64,000 nt of DNA from Spirosoma aureum (GTDB lineage Bacteria; Bacteroidota; Bacteroidia; Cytophagales; Spirosomataceae). How positions within the stretch are numbered: position 1 is the stretch's first letter; every line of letters starts with the position of its first letter. Shown here in pieces: positions 1 through 8,993 of the stretch. The notes beneath the pieces are model-generated. The model was not told the DNA's origin. It saw nothing but the letters and a program-made list of their open reading frames with translations, and searched no databases. Location: assembly GCF_011604685.1 (NCBI RefSeq), contig NZ_CP050063.1:8101001-8165000 (forward strand). Reading direction: 5' to 3'. A program made the translations under genes and the position numbers.

Positions 1-457
1 GATTCAGGCCAATGCCCAGAATCCGGTCTTTATTAATGGGCAGGCTGGCAATGAAGTCATTAATGTACTGGCACAAAACCTCCAGCGATTCTTCTGTATT
101 ATCCAGTTTATAGGCCAGGTTCTCGGTAACTTTAATCAGGCTTTTCTGGAGGTTCAGCAGGCCAATATTGATGTGGCTGTGTTTTACATCGACGCCAATG
201 AAGAAGGCAGAATCAGGAACAACCCCATATAAATTAGGCTTACGTCCGCCCGTCGATTCAATTTTACCGTAATCCTGCACTAACCCATCGCTGATGAGTT
301 CATTAACGACTGTAGTAACTTTAGGAACGCTTATCGTTAGCTCCTTACTGAGTTCAGGTATGATTGCATTACCTGCATTGGCAAAATAGCTAAGAATATT
401 CTGTTTAAAATTAAGGCCTTTGCTGCTAGTTTTAGAATTGGTTGACGACTTACCCAT
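1..457 (-). CDS. ROK-family transcriptional repressor, N-terminal part (runs off the window)
   Basis: Reading the minus strand from the ATG at 457 gives an open frame to the window edge. Residues about 15-65 look like a winged helix-turn-helix (a stretch containing IPELSKELTISVPKVTTVV), followed by a GGRKP linker at 70-74 and the start of an actin-like fold (FIGVDVKHSHINIGLL) at about 86. This order is that of NagC/XylR-type ROK repressors, which bind sugar ligands and control sugar-use genes. The sugar-kinase motifs lie outside the window, so it cannot be judged whether ligand-binding residues are intact. It is transcribed away from the nearby SusC/SusD locus, and whether it controls that locus is unknown. 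Family call is firm; target is not. Confidence 0.85.
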   Translation of the reverse strand, partial: MGKSSTNSKTSSKGLNFKQNILSYFANAGNAIIPELSKELTISVPKVTTVVNELISDGLVQDYGKIESTGGRKPNLYGVVPDSAFFIGVDVKHSHINIGLLNLQKSLIKVTENLAYKLDNTEESLEVLCQYINDFIASLPINKDRILGIGLN

Positions 458-605
458 CAGATCCTCTTTACTACTTTTCCCCAAACTTACTAAGATCTGC
501 CAATAGGCTGATGTGGGCCAGATTTTTATTTACAGATCGTTGCAGGACGCTACGGTTAGTCCATTCATTAATTGTAGCCGATTGGGACGGACACTTGCCT
601 GGCTA

Positions 606-1424
606 CTAACCTCGTTTCAGCTTTTGTTTTCGGCGTTGACGCCAGTATTTGATATCTGAGGTTAAATTTTCGAGAAAAAAAGACGGCCCTACGGATATAT
701 AGAATCCGGTATAATTGATCTGACTTTCGGGAATGTCTTTTTTTAATATAAAGCGGTATCCAATCAATGCATTTACGCCAAACCAGTGGAGTGGCCGGAG
801 CCAACGTATCGTTGGAAACTGATACGCTGACAGAACGCCAACCCCAAGCGGCAGAAAAATACCACGAGCGACTTCAAAATCCTTGGCCTGATCGTCGTTG
901 CGTTCGTAGCGGGAGTGTCCATAGCCAAATTCGATCGGTGTACTGACCTCGAATGAGTTTCGGCGAAGCCAGTAACGTTCATAATAGACAGTAGCAATAC
1001 GGAGGTGGCGCGTCACAGACTCTGATGTATTTGGCAAAAGCCCCGGCTGGTCCAGATGCTGGTTGATAAAATAAAATCCGGCTCCTGCCTTGAAGCTGGC
1101 ATCCCTTACTCCTTTAATAGCCGGTCGGTCATGCGTTGCAGGGAATAAAAATCCGGCCCGAATACCATAAACACTCACTGGTATGCGTCGGCCATTGTCG
1201 TTGCGCGTATCACTGAAGAAGTAGAATCGCTGATCGGTCGATGCAGTGAAGGTGAGCGCGTTAGGCCGCGTTTCAATGCCTTTAACCGTGTCTTTTAATG
1301 GGGTGACTCGCTGATTTGGCCGGGCAATAACTGAGGAAATTAGCTGAATGACCAGAAGCAATGTACTAATTGCTCGCAGGGGCCAATGGCCAGAAATCAT
1401 TCCGGTTCGGTAAAAGCTTATCAT
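606..1424 (-). CDS. Predicted outer-membrane beta-barrel-like protein, function unknown
   Basis: A 272-residue protein with an N-terminal hydrophobic stretch (about residues 17-34, ISTLLLVIQLISSVIA) that could be a signal peptide or anchor. The rest alternates short polar and aromatic-rich strands (for example FYFFSDTR, VSVYGIRAGFLF, AGAGFYFINQ, IATVYYERYWL, FYISVGPSFFLEN), a pattern typical of small beta-barrels. The C-terminus is strongly basic (RQRRKQKLKRG), which is unusual for a barrel end. I recognise no named family. The ATG at 1424 is used; a second Met at residue 9 is also possible. It lies 148 bases from the ROK gene on the same strand. Confidence 0.6.
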   Translation of the reverse strand: MISFYRTGMISGHWPLRAISTLLLVIQLISSVIARPNQRVTPLKDTVKGIETRPNALTFTASTDQRFYFFSDTRNDNGRRIPVSVYGIRAGFLFPATHDRPAIKGVRDASFKAGAGFYFINQHLDQPGLLPNTSESVTRHLRIATVYYERYWLRRNSFEVSTPIEFGYGHSRYERNDDQAKDFEVARGIFLPLGVGVLSAYQFPTIRWLRPLHWFGVNALIGYRFILKKDIPESQINYTGFYISVGPSFFLENLTSDIKYWRQRRKQKLKRG

Positions 1425-1682
1425 AATGTTCGTGAGAACTATAACCGATAAAACCCCGGATGGTTAAAATGTTCTATCTTATTGTATTCTGAATGCAATC
1501 GAGGCTGTTTTTTCAGCAGCCTTTATCAGGTTTCGATTCGTCAACTCTACTCTCTGGCTATCAGGAGCTAACAAAAAACGCTAAATTGAGTATTTCAGAG
1601 TAATCCGGCTACGAATCGTCGACGAAGAAGGGGCTACTTTCTAAAAAAAATTCAATTTTAAAAATCGACACACGCCTGTTTC

Positions 1683-1701
1683 TTTACCTGCCGCAGGTAA
1701 A
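1683..1701. promoter_or_regulatory. 19-bp perfect palindrome, putative operator
   Basis: TTTACCTGCCGCAGGTAAA: two 9-bp arms around a single central C. It lies about 55 bases upstream of a second palindrome in front of the FecR/SusC/SusD locus. The symmetry suggests a dimeric repressor site. The cognate protein is unknown; the ROK regulator at 1-457 is one candidate, by proximity only. Confidence 0.5.
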
Positions 1702-1745
1702 TCCGTGCTTTCGTCTACATTATATTAGCGCTATTTTTTTGTACT

Positions 1746-1753
1746 TACTTTTG
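1746..1753 (+). promoter_or_regulatory. Putative Bacteroidota -7 element TACTTTTG
   Basis: Matches the TAnnTTTG consensus of the Bacteroidota housekeeping sigma factor. No clear TTTG -33 box is present 17-23 bases upstream, so a positive regulator may be needed. It immediately precedes the palindrome at 1756-1767 and lies about 200 bases before the FecR-like gene. Confidence 0.45.
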
Positions 1754-1755
1754 AT

Positions 1756-1767
1756 GGGAACGTTCCC
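1756..1767. promoter_or_regulatory. GGGAACGTTCCC palindrome, LacI-like operator candidate
   Basis: A 12-bp perfect palindrome starting three bases after the -7 box, so a protein bound here would block initiation. The central AACGTT resembles the core of LacI/GalR-family operators, but no LacI-family gene lies in the window. A half-site-like GAGAACGATTGC follows at 1769-1780. Confidence 0.5.
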
Positions 1768-1953
1768 GAGAACGATTGCATAAAAAAATTCCGGTAATTT
1801 CTTCTTTATGTTTAGTTTTCTTCGAAAGCTTACGTAAAGTGCTCTTCAGCAATCAGATATCTAGATTTTTTCTTTGTCATTGAATAATCCATAAATGATA
1901 AGTATGCCTGTATAATTAACCCGGAATAAGTAGAAATCCTTATCCAGAATGCT

Positions 1954-2784
1954 TTGACCTACACAAAACAGTGTCATATCGTGTCTCACAAGCCATATTC
2001 AGCCTACAGCGCCGAGGAGTTCGCCCTCGACGATTTGTTCGTTCGCTGGGTTCAACACCCAACCGACGAAGAGGTGGTGGCTTATTGGCAAATCTGGCTG
2101 GCTCACAACCCAGAATGTGCAGATACGGTTGAGATTGCGCGTGAATTAGTTCGAACCGCTTCGCTACCCACCAGTCTGTTGTTAACCCCGGATGAAACAT
2201 CGTCGGTATGGTGGCGTATTCGCGAATCGCTGCAAACGATGGAAGATCTCCGACCGTTGCAACCCGACGTTCGCGCTGTAGTTGGCTGGTGGTATTTTTT
2301 GAGAACGGTGGCGGCTACACTAGGTGTCGTTCTGCTCATCGGCTGGGCTTTATGGATACAGTATGGCCCTGATCAGTCAATAAAAACGATTACGACAACA
2401 GCTGGGCCTCCCCGAACCATTAATTTACCAGATGGCTCGATTGTACAGCTTCATGCCAATAGCCAGCTACGGTACGACCGGCGCGGTTTTGCCGGGCAAT
2501 GGTCCGACGATACGCCACGGGCTGTATGGCTGGAGGGCGAAGCTGATTTTTCAGTAACTCATCGCAATGATACGTCTTCGGCGCGATTATTTCGGGTGCA
2601 TACGCCCGACCTTACCGTTGAAGCCGTGGGTACAACATTCCGGGTTCAGCAAGGTCCCGGATGCACACGAGTAGCTCTGACATCGGGGCAGGTCAACTTA
2701 CTACTCAATCAAAAGAAACCCATACGGCTTAACCCCGGCGACTCAGTCGAGGTAGCAGAGGGCTCAGTTCAGGCATTACCCTAA
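1954..2784 (+). CDS. FecR-like transmembrane protein, orphan anti-sigma type
   Basis: 276 residues. A cytosolic N-terminal part of about 110 residues precedes one membrane helix (about 112-137, WWYFLRTVAATLGVVLLIG region) and a periplasmic FecR domain (about 145-276, with NLPDGSIVQLHANSQLRY and VEAVGTTFRV). FecR proteins normally relay TonB-receptor occupancy to an ECF sigma factor. No sigma gene is adjacent, and the SusC that follows has no N-terminal STN signalling domain, so the usual partners are missing. The start is uncertain: this frame has no ATG at its beginning; TTG at 1954 and GTG at 1981 are the options. It lies 76 bases before susC and is probably co-transcribed with it. Confidence 0.8.
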   Translation: MTYTKQCHIVSHKPYSAYSAEEFALDDLFVRWVQHPTDEEVVAYWQIWLAHNPECADTVEIARELVRTASLPTSLLLTPDETSSVWWRIRESLQTMEDLRPLQPDVRAVVGWWYFLRTVAATLGVVLLIGWALWIQYGPDQSIKTITTTAGPPRTINLPDGSIVQLHANSQLRYDRRGFAGQWSDDTPRAVWLEGEADFSVTHRNDTSSARLFRVHTPDLTVEAVGTTFRVQQGPGCTRVALTSGQVNLLLNQKKPIRLNPGDSVEVAEGSVQALP

Positions 2785-2860
2785 CACTCCCTCCGTTAAT
2801 ATCTCAGCGTGCTTTATTAATTATCAACCTATCTATTACAAACTCTAAATTCTTACCTGA

Positions 2861-5800
2861 ATGCAAAACACAATTACCTCTCAGCCGAGGCTACCATCTC
2901 TACGACGGTTATCTCCACGACGAACATGGCTCCCCTTACTTGGTCTGACGGCACTTACCCTGCTTGGGCAACCAGCCTTCAGTGCGCCCCCCACGGCCAA
3001 GTTTAAATCAGACAACCCAGCCCAGGAACGCTCCGTTTCAGGGAAAGTACTGTCTGGCGATGATAATACCGCGTTACCTGGCGTAAGCGTTGCCGTGAAG
3101 GGCACCACGCGCGGCACGACTACTGACGCAAACGGTGAATACCGGATCAACATTCCTACCAGTCAGGCCGTACTGGTCTTCTCGGCAGTCGGCTTTGTGA
3201 ATCAGGAGGTTACTGTCGGCAATAAGTCGGCAATCAACATAACCTTAACGACCGATACCCGTGCCCTGAACGAAGTGGTGGTGGTTGGTTACGGTTCGCT
3301 GAAAAAGAGCCAGACAACCGGTGCCATCTCCTCGGTTACACCAAAGCAAATCACCGAACAACCCGTTACCAACATCGGACAGGCCATGCAGGGTCGGGTA
3401 GCGGGTGTGGATGTGGCTCAGTCGGGTAGCCGCCCAGGTTCCGTACCAACGATCCGTATCCGTGGGCGTCGTTCGTTCAACGCCGGTAATGATCCATTGT
3501 ATGTTGTGGACGGAATACCGCTTGCCAGAGAGTACGAAGACATCAACCCGAACGATGTGGGTTCGATGGAAATCCTGAAGGATGCTACCGCAACTGCAAT
3601 CTACGGTGCCAGAGGTGCCAACGGGGTCGTACTGGTTACGACCAAGCGGGGTAATCCAACGGGTAAAACAACCATCAGCTACGATAACTATGTTGGTTTT
3701 ACCGATGCCCTTGATAAAGTCCATCTGTTCAGCGGTTCCGAGTTTGCCGAATTCGTCCGCGAAGCTTATCGAACTACGGGCAACTACAAAGACGTAAACG
3801 GAAATCCAGTCCCAACAGGAGTAGCCGATGCCTATGCTGACTCGAAAGTGGCAGTACTGGGTGGCGACCCGAACGTAGCAGCTGGCCTTGCCGCGAACCG
3901 GAATACGGATTGGCAGTCGTTGATTCTGAAACAGGGGATTCAGCAGAACCACTCATTGGGCATTCAGGGGGGCAATGAAAAAACGCAGTTCTATATTTCG
4001 GCTGGCTTTTTTCAGGATAAAGGGATCATGCCTGGGCTTGATTTTACCCGCTATTCATTACGTGCCAATGTTGATCACCAGATTAATAAGGCACTTAAAG
4101 TGGGGCTTGCTTCGTATATGATGTACTATCTGCGCAACGGGGAGAACCTGAACCCATACAATTTTACGCTTCAGCAGAATCCGCTTGGTCGGCCTTACGA
4201 TGATAACGGAAACCTGATTTTCTCGCCTACCAATGATGCACTGCTCACCAATCCGCTTGCTGAGGTTATACCGGGAGCACAGATTGAGGAACGGAAGAAA
4301 TACCGCATTTTCAATAGTGTTTATGCAGAGGTAAATATTCTCGACGGGTTAAAATACCGGGTTAATTTCGGGCCTGATTTTACGATCAACCGATATGGCC
4401 GCTTCATCGGTGCTCAAACGAACGCCCGGAAATTTGGTGATCCTCAGGCTTCTAATGCTGCCGCCTTTAATTTTGACTACACGCTGGAGAACGTCGTAAC
4501 GTACAACAAAAAAATTGGCGATCACAATTTCGGTATCACAGCGCTGCAATCTATTCAGCGTGATAATTCCGAGTTTAATAACATTAACGTGCAGGGTGTT
4601 CCAGCCGAATCGCAGCAGTTCTACAATGTAGGCAATGCCAGTTCGGTACTGGGCGTAAGCAGTGGCCTGATTCAGTGGACCATCAACTCCTACATGGGCC
4701 GTGTCAACTATGACTACAAAGACAAATACCTTGTAACGGCCACGCTGCGCCGGGATGGATCGAGCCGGTTTGGCGAAAATACCAAGTACGGTAACTTCCC
4801 CGGTATTGCCCTGGGCTGGAATATCAACAATGAAGACTTCATGAAAGGATCTACCTGGGTCGATCTGCTGAAACTACGGGTCAGTCGTGGTTCGGTAGGT
4901 AATCAGGGCGTGGCACCCTATCAAACGCAGGGTCTGCTGGGTCGTACGGTGTATGCCTTTGGTAATACTCCTGCCTATGGGTATCGCCCCGAAACGATCG
5001 GCAATCCTGATTTGCGCTGGGAAACCTCAACGACTACCAATATTGGTGTCGATTTCAGCCTGTGGCGTGGTCGGGTAGCGGGTGCCATTGAATTGTACCA
5101 AACCCGAACGACCGATCTGCTGCTTTCTGACCAGTTGCCAACATCGATTGGGTTCAACGCAGTTACCCGGAACATTGGCGAAACCCAGAACAAAGGGTTA
5201 GAAGCCAGTATATCGACCGTGAATGTGAACACGAAGAGCGGCTTCAAGTGGACCTCCGATATCGTGTTTACCAAGAACACAGAATCCATCATTTCTCTCT
5301 TTAACGGACCTATTGATGATGTGGGCAACAAACGATTCATCGGCAAACCCCTGACCGAGTTTTATGACTATAAGAAAGCGGGTATCTGGCAGACCAACGA
5401 AGCCGACGCGGCTAAATCCTACCAGAGTGCTGTTGGTCAGATTAAAGTGCAGGATACGAATAATGACGGTAAAATCACGGCTGAGGACCGGGTGTTCCTG
5501 GGCTCCGACATTCCAACCTGGAGTGGTGGTATTACTAACCGGTTTAGTTATAAAGGGTTTGACCTCAACTTCTTTATTTATGCCCGGATTGGCCAAACCA
5601 TCCTGAGCGGTTTCCACCGCGATAACAACCAGCTGGCAGGTCGATACCAGCAGATTAAAGTGGATTACTGGACACCTAACAATCCAACAAATGAGTTCCC
5701 CCGTCCTAACTCAAGCCAGGAATTCCCCGTGTACAACCAGGCTATTTATTACTTCGACGGTTCATTCGTGAAGGTTCGGAATATCAACTTTGGTTACACG

Positions 5801-6001
5801 TTCCCGGCAAGCATTACTTCGAAACTCCGTATGCAGTCGCTCCGTTTGTTTGCCAGCATTCAGCAGCCGTTCATCTTTTCGAGCTACCGGTCGAAGTATA
5901 ACGGTGTTGACCCTGAAACAAGCGCAAGTGATGGTGTGGTCAGCAACGGTGTTGTGCCAGCTACCCGGGTAACGACCTTTGGTTTGAACGTCAAATTCTA
6001 A
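2861..6001 (+). CDS. SusC/RagA-family TonB-dependent outer-membrane transporter (locus 1)
   Basis: 1046 residues. A basic, hydrophobic N-terminus ending near AFSA acts as signal peptide. A carboxypeptidase-like regulatory domain follows (about 57-133, SVSGKVLSGDDNTALPGVSV), then the VVVVGYG TonB-box region at about 140, a plug domain (IRIRGRRSFNAGNDPLYVVDG, GANGVVLVTTKRG) and a barrel ending in aromatic VTTFGLNVKF. Length and order are standard for SusC. It imports an oligosaccharide or glycoside with its SusD partner, encoded 50 bases downstream. No STN domain is present, so it is unlikely to signal by the classical FecI/FecR route despite the FecR-like gene upstream. The substrate cannot be read from sequence; the downstream oxidoreductase set suggests a glycoside. 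Confidence 0.95.
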   Translation: MQNTITSQPRLPSLRRLSPRRTWLPLLGLTALTLLGQPAFSAPPTAKFKSDNPAQERSVSGKVLSGDDNTALPGVSVAVKGTTRGTTTDANGEYRINIPTSQAVLVFSAVGFVNQEVTVGNKSAINITLTTDTRALNEVVVVGYGSLKKSQTTGAISSVTPKQITEQPVTNIGQAMQGRVAGVDVAQSGSRPGSVPTIRIRGRRSFNAGNDPLYVVDGIPLAREYEDINPNDVGSMEILKDATATAIYGARGANGVVLVTTKRGNPTGKTTISYDNYVGFTDALDKVHLFSGSEFAEFVREAYRTTGNYKDVNGNPVPTGVADAYADSKVAVLGGDPNVAAGLAANRNTDWQSLILKQGIQQNHSLGIQGGNEKTQFYISAGFFQDKGIMPGLDFTRYSLRANVDHQINKALKVGLASYMMYYLRNGENLNPYNFTLQQNPLGRPYDDNGNLIFSPTNDALLTNPLAEVIPGAQIEERKKYRIFNSVYAEVNILDGLKYRVNFGPDFTINRYGRFIGAQTNARKFGDPQASNAAAFNFDYTLENVVTYNKKIGDHNFGITALQSIQRDNSEFNNINVQGVPAESQQFYNVGNASSVLGVSSGLIQWTINSYMGRVNYDYKDKYLVTATLRRDGSSRFGENTKYGNFPGIALGWNINNEDFMKGSTWVDLLKLRVSRGSVGNQGVAPYQTQGLLGRTVYAFGNTPAYGYRPETIGNPDLRWETSTTTNIGVDFSLWRGRVAGAIELYQTRTTDLLLSDQLPTSIGFNAVTRNIGETQNKGLEASISTVNVNTKSGFKWTSDIVFTKNTESIISLFNGPIDDVGNKRFIGKPLTEFYDYKKAGIWQTNEADAAKSYQSAVGQIKVQDTNNDGKITAEDRVFLGSDIPTWSGGITNRFSYKGFDLNFFIYARIGQTILSGFHRDNNQLAGRYQQIKVDYWTPNNPTNEFPRPNSSQEFPVYNQAIYYFDGSFVKVRNINFGYTFPASITSKLRMQSLRLFASIQQPFIFSSYRSKYNGVDPETSASDGVVSNGVVPATRVTTFGLNVKF

Positions 6002-6051
6002 GCACACAGCCAGTAAGCGATGTGTTTATAAACATCTTAAGATTCAAAGAC

Positions 6052-7749
6052 ATGAAATCAACTATTTATCATAAATCATTCCGTATTCTGGCACTTACCG
6101 CTCTGCTATTCAGCGGCCAGGCCTGTAAGGATATACTGGATGAAAAAGTTATCTCCAATATTGGAAATGACTATATCAACACCCCAAAAGGTTTTGAAGA
6201 TGCCAGCAAAGCCGCTTATTCGTCCATGCGAAATTTTTACGGATCGGAACGGGGGCTGACAATGACCGAATACGGTACGGACATCTACACCACTGGTGCT
6301 GATGGTAGCTACAAAGGGTTTCACTTTTACGACACCCAGATGAACAGCTTTGTTGATATCATTCAACAAGTGTGGGAAGAGTTGTATCGAGGCATCAATA
6401 CCTGCAATGCCGTGATTGAACGTGCTCCGGCAGCTACCGTTTCGGACGCTACTAAAAAACTACGGGTAGCCGAGATGAAATTTCTGCGGGCGCATTATTA
6501 CTTTATTCTGGTGCAACAGTGGGGTGGAGTCGACTTACGGCTGACGGAAACAATACTCCCAACAAAAAAAACCGGCCGGGCTACCGAAGCCGAAATTTAT
6601 AAAGCGATTACGACTGATCTGGAAGCGGCTATAACGGATCTGCCTACCACCAAGGCATCTGCGCAATCGGCCAGTGATTACGGGCGGGCGACCAAATCGG
6701 CTGCCGAACATTTACTGGCTCGTGTCTATCTGACCAAAGCAACTTCGTCGGCTAAAGCAACTGACGATTATGCCAAAGCCGCGACCTATGCACAGAGCGT
6801 AATTGCCAACTATGGCTACAAGCTGTTGCCCGATTTTGCCAGTGTATTTGCGCAGGGAAGTGGTGAAATCAACGACGAAGTCATCTTTTCGGTACAGTAC
6901 ACATCTGATCCATTGACTAACGTTAATACGGCAAACCTGAATAATGGAGAAGGCAACAAGCTTCACTTATATTTTGGTATGCAGTACGACGTGCAGCCCG
7001 GCATGAAACGGGATATTGCAGGTGATCGCCCGTTTAAGCGGCTGCGCCCAACGACCTATTTGACCGAAACGGTTTTCAAAGATCGGGTAAACGACTCGCG
7101 CTACAAGAAAACCTTCAAGGATACATGGTTGAGCAACAACCCCGGAGCGAACCTGAATACCTCTTTTGACAACAGTAAGGCTAAGATGACATTGAAACTG
7201 GGCGATACGGCTATTTATATTCCGGGTGTTGAATGGACTGTGGCACAACGAGCCGCCAAGCCTTACCAGGTTTTGGTACCCAGCGCCTACACAGCAGCTC
7301 TCTTTCCAACGCTGCAAAAATTCCTCGACCCCAACCGTCCTGATCTAACCTACGAACCGGGTAGCCGCGATTATCTGGCGTTCCGCCTGGCCGAAACGTA
7401 TCTGATTTTGGCCGAAGCTCAACTCAAGCAAGGTAAAACAACAGAAGCTGCTGCCGCGCTCAACGTAGTCCGTCGACGTGCTGCCTGGCCTGGAAAAGAA
7501 ACGGCTATGGAGCTGACCCCTGCACAGGTGGATATGGAGATGATCATGCAGGAACGCGCCCGTGAACTGGCTGGTGAACAAACCCGCTGGATGGATTTAA
7601 AACGCTGGGGAAATCTGGTTGAACGGGTTAAATTATACAACCCCGATGCCGCTGCCAACGTAAAAGACATACATAATTTACGGCCAATTCCACAAACACA
7701 GATTGACCGGACAGAAAACGCAGGATTCAAACAGAATCCAGGATTTTAA
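6052..7749 (+). CDS. SusD/RagB-family glycan-binding lipoprotein (locus 1)
   Basis: The ATG at 6052 gives a clean lipoprotein signal (MKSTIYHKSFRILALTALLF, then SGQACKD), so the GTG at 6022 is rejected. The protein has 565 residues. Typical SusD features are NTCNAVIERAP, EMKFLRAHYYFILVQQWGGV, RATEAEIYKAI and the C-terminal RARELAGEQTRWMDLKRWG, which together form the TPR-like helical scaffold. It sits at the cell surface as the lid of the SusC transporter encoded just upstream. An inverted repeat after its stop separates it from the downstream enzymes. Confidence 0.95.
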   Translation: MKSTIYHKSFRILALTALLFSGQACKDILDEKVISNIGNDYINTPKGFEDASKAAYSSMRNFYGSERGLTMTEYGTDIYTTGADGSYKGFHFYDTQMNSFVDIIQQVWEELYRGINTCNAVIERAPAATVSDATKKLRVAEMKFLRAHYYFILVQQWGGVDLRLTETILPTKKTGRATEAEIYKAITTDLEAAITDLPTTKASAQSASDYGRATKSAAEHLLARVYLTKATSSAKATDDYAKAATYAQSVIANYGYKLLPDFASVFAQGSGEINDEVIFSVQYTSDPLTNVNTANLNNGEGNKLHLYFGMQYDVQPGMKRDIAGDRPFKRLRPTTYLTETVFKDRVNDSRYKKTFKDTWLSNNPGANLNTSFDNSKAKMTLKLGDTAIYIPGVEWTVAQRAAKPYQVLVPSAYTAALFPTLQKFLDPNRPDLTYEPGSRDYLAFRLAETYLILAEAQLKQGKTTEAAAALNVVRRRAAWPGKETAMELTPAQVDMEMIMQERARELAGEQTRWMDLKRWGNLVERVKLYNPDAAANVKDIHNLRPIPQTQIDRTENAGFKQNPGF

Positions 7750-7765
7750 CGAATAACGTTTAAGT

Positions 7766-7844
7766 GGTAAAAGAGCGAAAGAGTGAATGAGTGAAAATAA
7801 CTGCCAACTGGTTTTCACTTATTTACTCTTTCGCTCTTTCACCA
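7766..7844. terminator. Imperfect inverted repeat after susD, terminator-like
   Basis: Arms 7766-7798 and 7811-7844 pair with only a few mismatches around a short loop. The arms are built from repeated GAGCGAAAGAGTGAATGAG-type words. The same vocabulary recurs in the hairpin at 8896-8974. Confidence 0.6.
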
Positions 7845-7958
7845 TTTACAAACAGTAGAACAGACCTGATTTGCCCTTATTTGAAGACGGAAAACGATTT
7901 ATTTCACGATCAGTACCCGTGTGTATCGGGTCTATACTGACTATCCCATTTTTCTACC

Positions 7959-8891
7959 ATGCAGGAGACTGTAAACAGGCGGCAGTTCCTCACTACGGCC
8001 GGATTATCGGCACTGGCCCTCACTACTGGCGTCAATCGGCTATTCGCCCAGGCAGAACTGGCAAAACCATCGGGTCTAAAAATTGCCTATTCGGCTATTA
8101 CGTGGGGCGGCAATGATGCCCAGGCCATTACTGACCTGGCAGCCCTGGGCTATAAAGGAATTCAACTTCGGGCCAATACCTTTGGTCCATATAAAGCGAA
8201 ACCTTCCGAACTCAAAGCCTTGCTCGACCAGAACCATTTGACACTGGCCATGTTTTCGAGCGGAAATGTCGAGATCGATCCGGCGAAAGAGCAAAGTACC
8301 ATCGATATGCACGTGGCCCACGCTAGTTTTGTAAAAGCACTGGGTGGGTCGGCGTTTCAGATGACCAATAGCCTCCGTCCGAAAGACCGGTTGCCAACAA
8401 CCGAGGAATTGAAACGGCTGGCCGTGGTCATGAACGAAATTGGCAAACAAACTGCCGATCTGGGCGTTCAGGCAACCTATCACAACCACATGAACCAACT
8501 CGGCGAAACCCCCGAAGAGGTAGACGTGATTGTGCAGGCATTGAACCCAAAATACACCAAACTCCTGCTCGACATTGCTCATTACAAGCAAGGTGGTGGC
8601 CAGCCCGAAAAGGCCGTTAAGCAGTATAAAGGCATCATTCATGCCTTGCATTTAAAGGATACGATGTCGCCTGTGCCCGATAAGCCAAACGATCCGAAAG
8701 CGTATAAATTTGTTGAACTGGGCCGTGGCAATGTCGATGTTCCGGCCGTTTTCAAAGCGTTGGAGGAGATCAATTTTAAAGGCTGGGGAATCATCGAGCT
8801 GGATGGCGTACCCGAGAAAGACAAAACAGCCGCTCAATGCGCCAGTATCAATAAGGACTACATTACGAAAACGTTAAATTTTCCACTATGA
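7959..8891 (+). CDS. Tat-exported sugar phosphate isomerase/epimerase-like TIM-barrel protein
   Basis: 310 residues. A twin-arginine signal is visible at residues 6-10 (NRRQF) followed by a hydrophobic stretch and FAQA. The body follows the xylose-isomerase-like/AP-endonuclease-2 TIM-barrel pattern: ITDLAALGYKGIQLR near 60, QATYHNHMNQ at about 170, LLLDIAHYKQGG near 200, IHALHLKD near 230 and GWGIIELDG near 280, which carry the His, Glu and Asp residues that usually hold a divalent metal. Such proteins isomerise or epimerise sugars or keto-sugars. Export via Tat means it folds with cofactor before crossing into the periplasm. It lies between SusCD and DUF1080/oxidoreductase genes, so a periplasmic role in processing imported glycosides is inferred. 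Confidence 0.85.
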   Translation: MQETVNRRQFLTTAGLSALALTTGVNRLFAQAELAKPSGLKIAYSAITWGGNDAQAITDLAALGYKGIQLRANTFGPYKAKPSELKALLDQNHLTLAMFSSGNVEIDPAKEQSTIDMHVAHASFVKALGGSAFQMTNSLRPKDRLPTTEELKRLAVVMNEIGKQTADLGVQATYHNHMNQLGETPEEVDVIVQALNPKYTKLLLDIAHYKQGGGQPEKAVKQYKGIIHALHLKDTMSPVPDKPNDPKAYKFVELGRGNVDVPAVFKALEEINFKGWGIIELDGVPEKDKTAAQCASINKDYITKTLNFPL

Positions 8892-8895
8892 ATAG

Positions 8896-8974
8896 TAATG
8901 AGCGAATGAGTGAATGAGCAAATAAATGAACTGCTCTATATTCGCTCACTCGCAATTCACTCATTCGCTCATTA
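8896..8974. terminator. 20-bp perfect inverted repeat between isomerase-like and DUF1080 genes
   Basis: Arms TAATGAGCGAATGAGTGAAT (8896-8915) and its exact complement (8955-8974) flank a loop of 39 bases made of similar words. It begins a few bases after the stop of the TIM-barrel gene. It may end or attenuate transcription, or stabilise mRNA. There is no long T run, so intrinsic termination is uncertain. Confidence 0.6.
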
Positions 8975-8993
8975 ATTATTCACTCAATAAATC

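Larger units (their letters stand above)
1425..1953. other. Intergenic region between divergent genes, with palindromes and a promoter box
   Basis: About 530 bases separate the minus-strand barrel-like gene from the FecR-like gene. The part nearest the first locus holds two palindromes and one TAnnTTTG box (annotated separately). I see no convincing small gene here and no sigma-factor gene that would pair with FecR. Confidence 0.6.

Noticed and set aside
3245..3952. 235-residue minus-strand frame inside susC
   Set aside because: Shadow of the susC coding frame; no own features.
7871..8116. 81-residue frame before the TIM-barrel gene
   Set aside because: Overlaps the Tat signal region of the real gene in another frame and has no features of its own.
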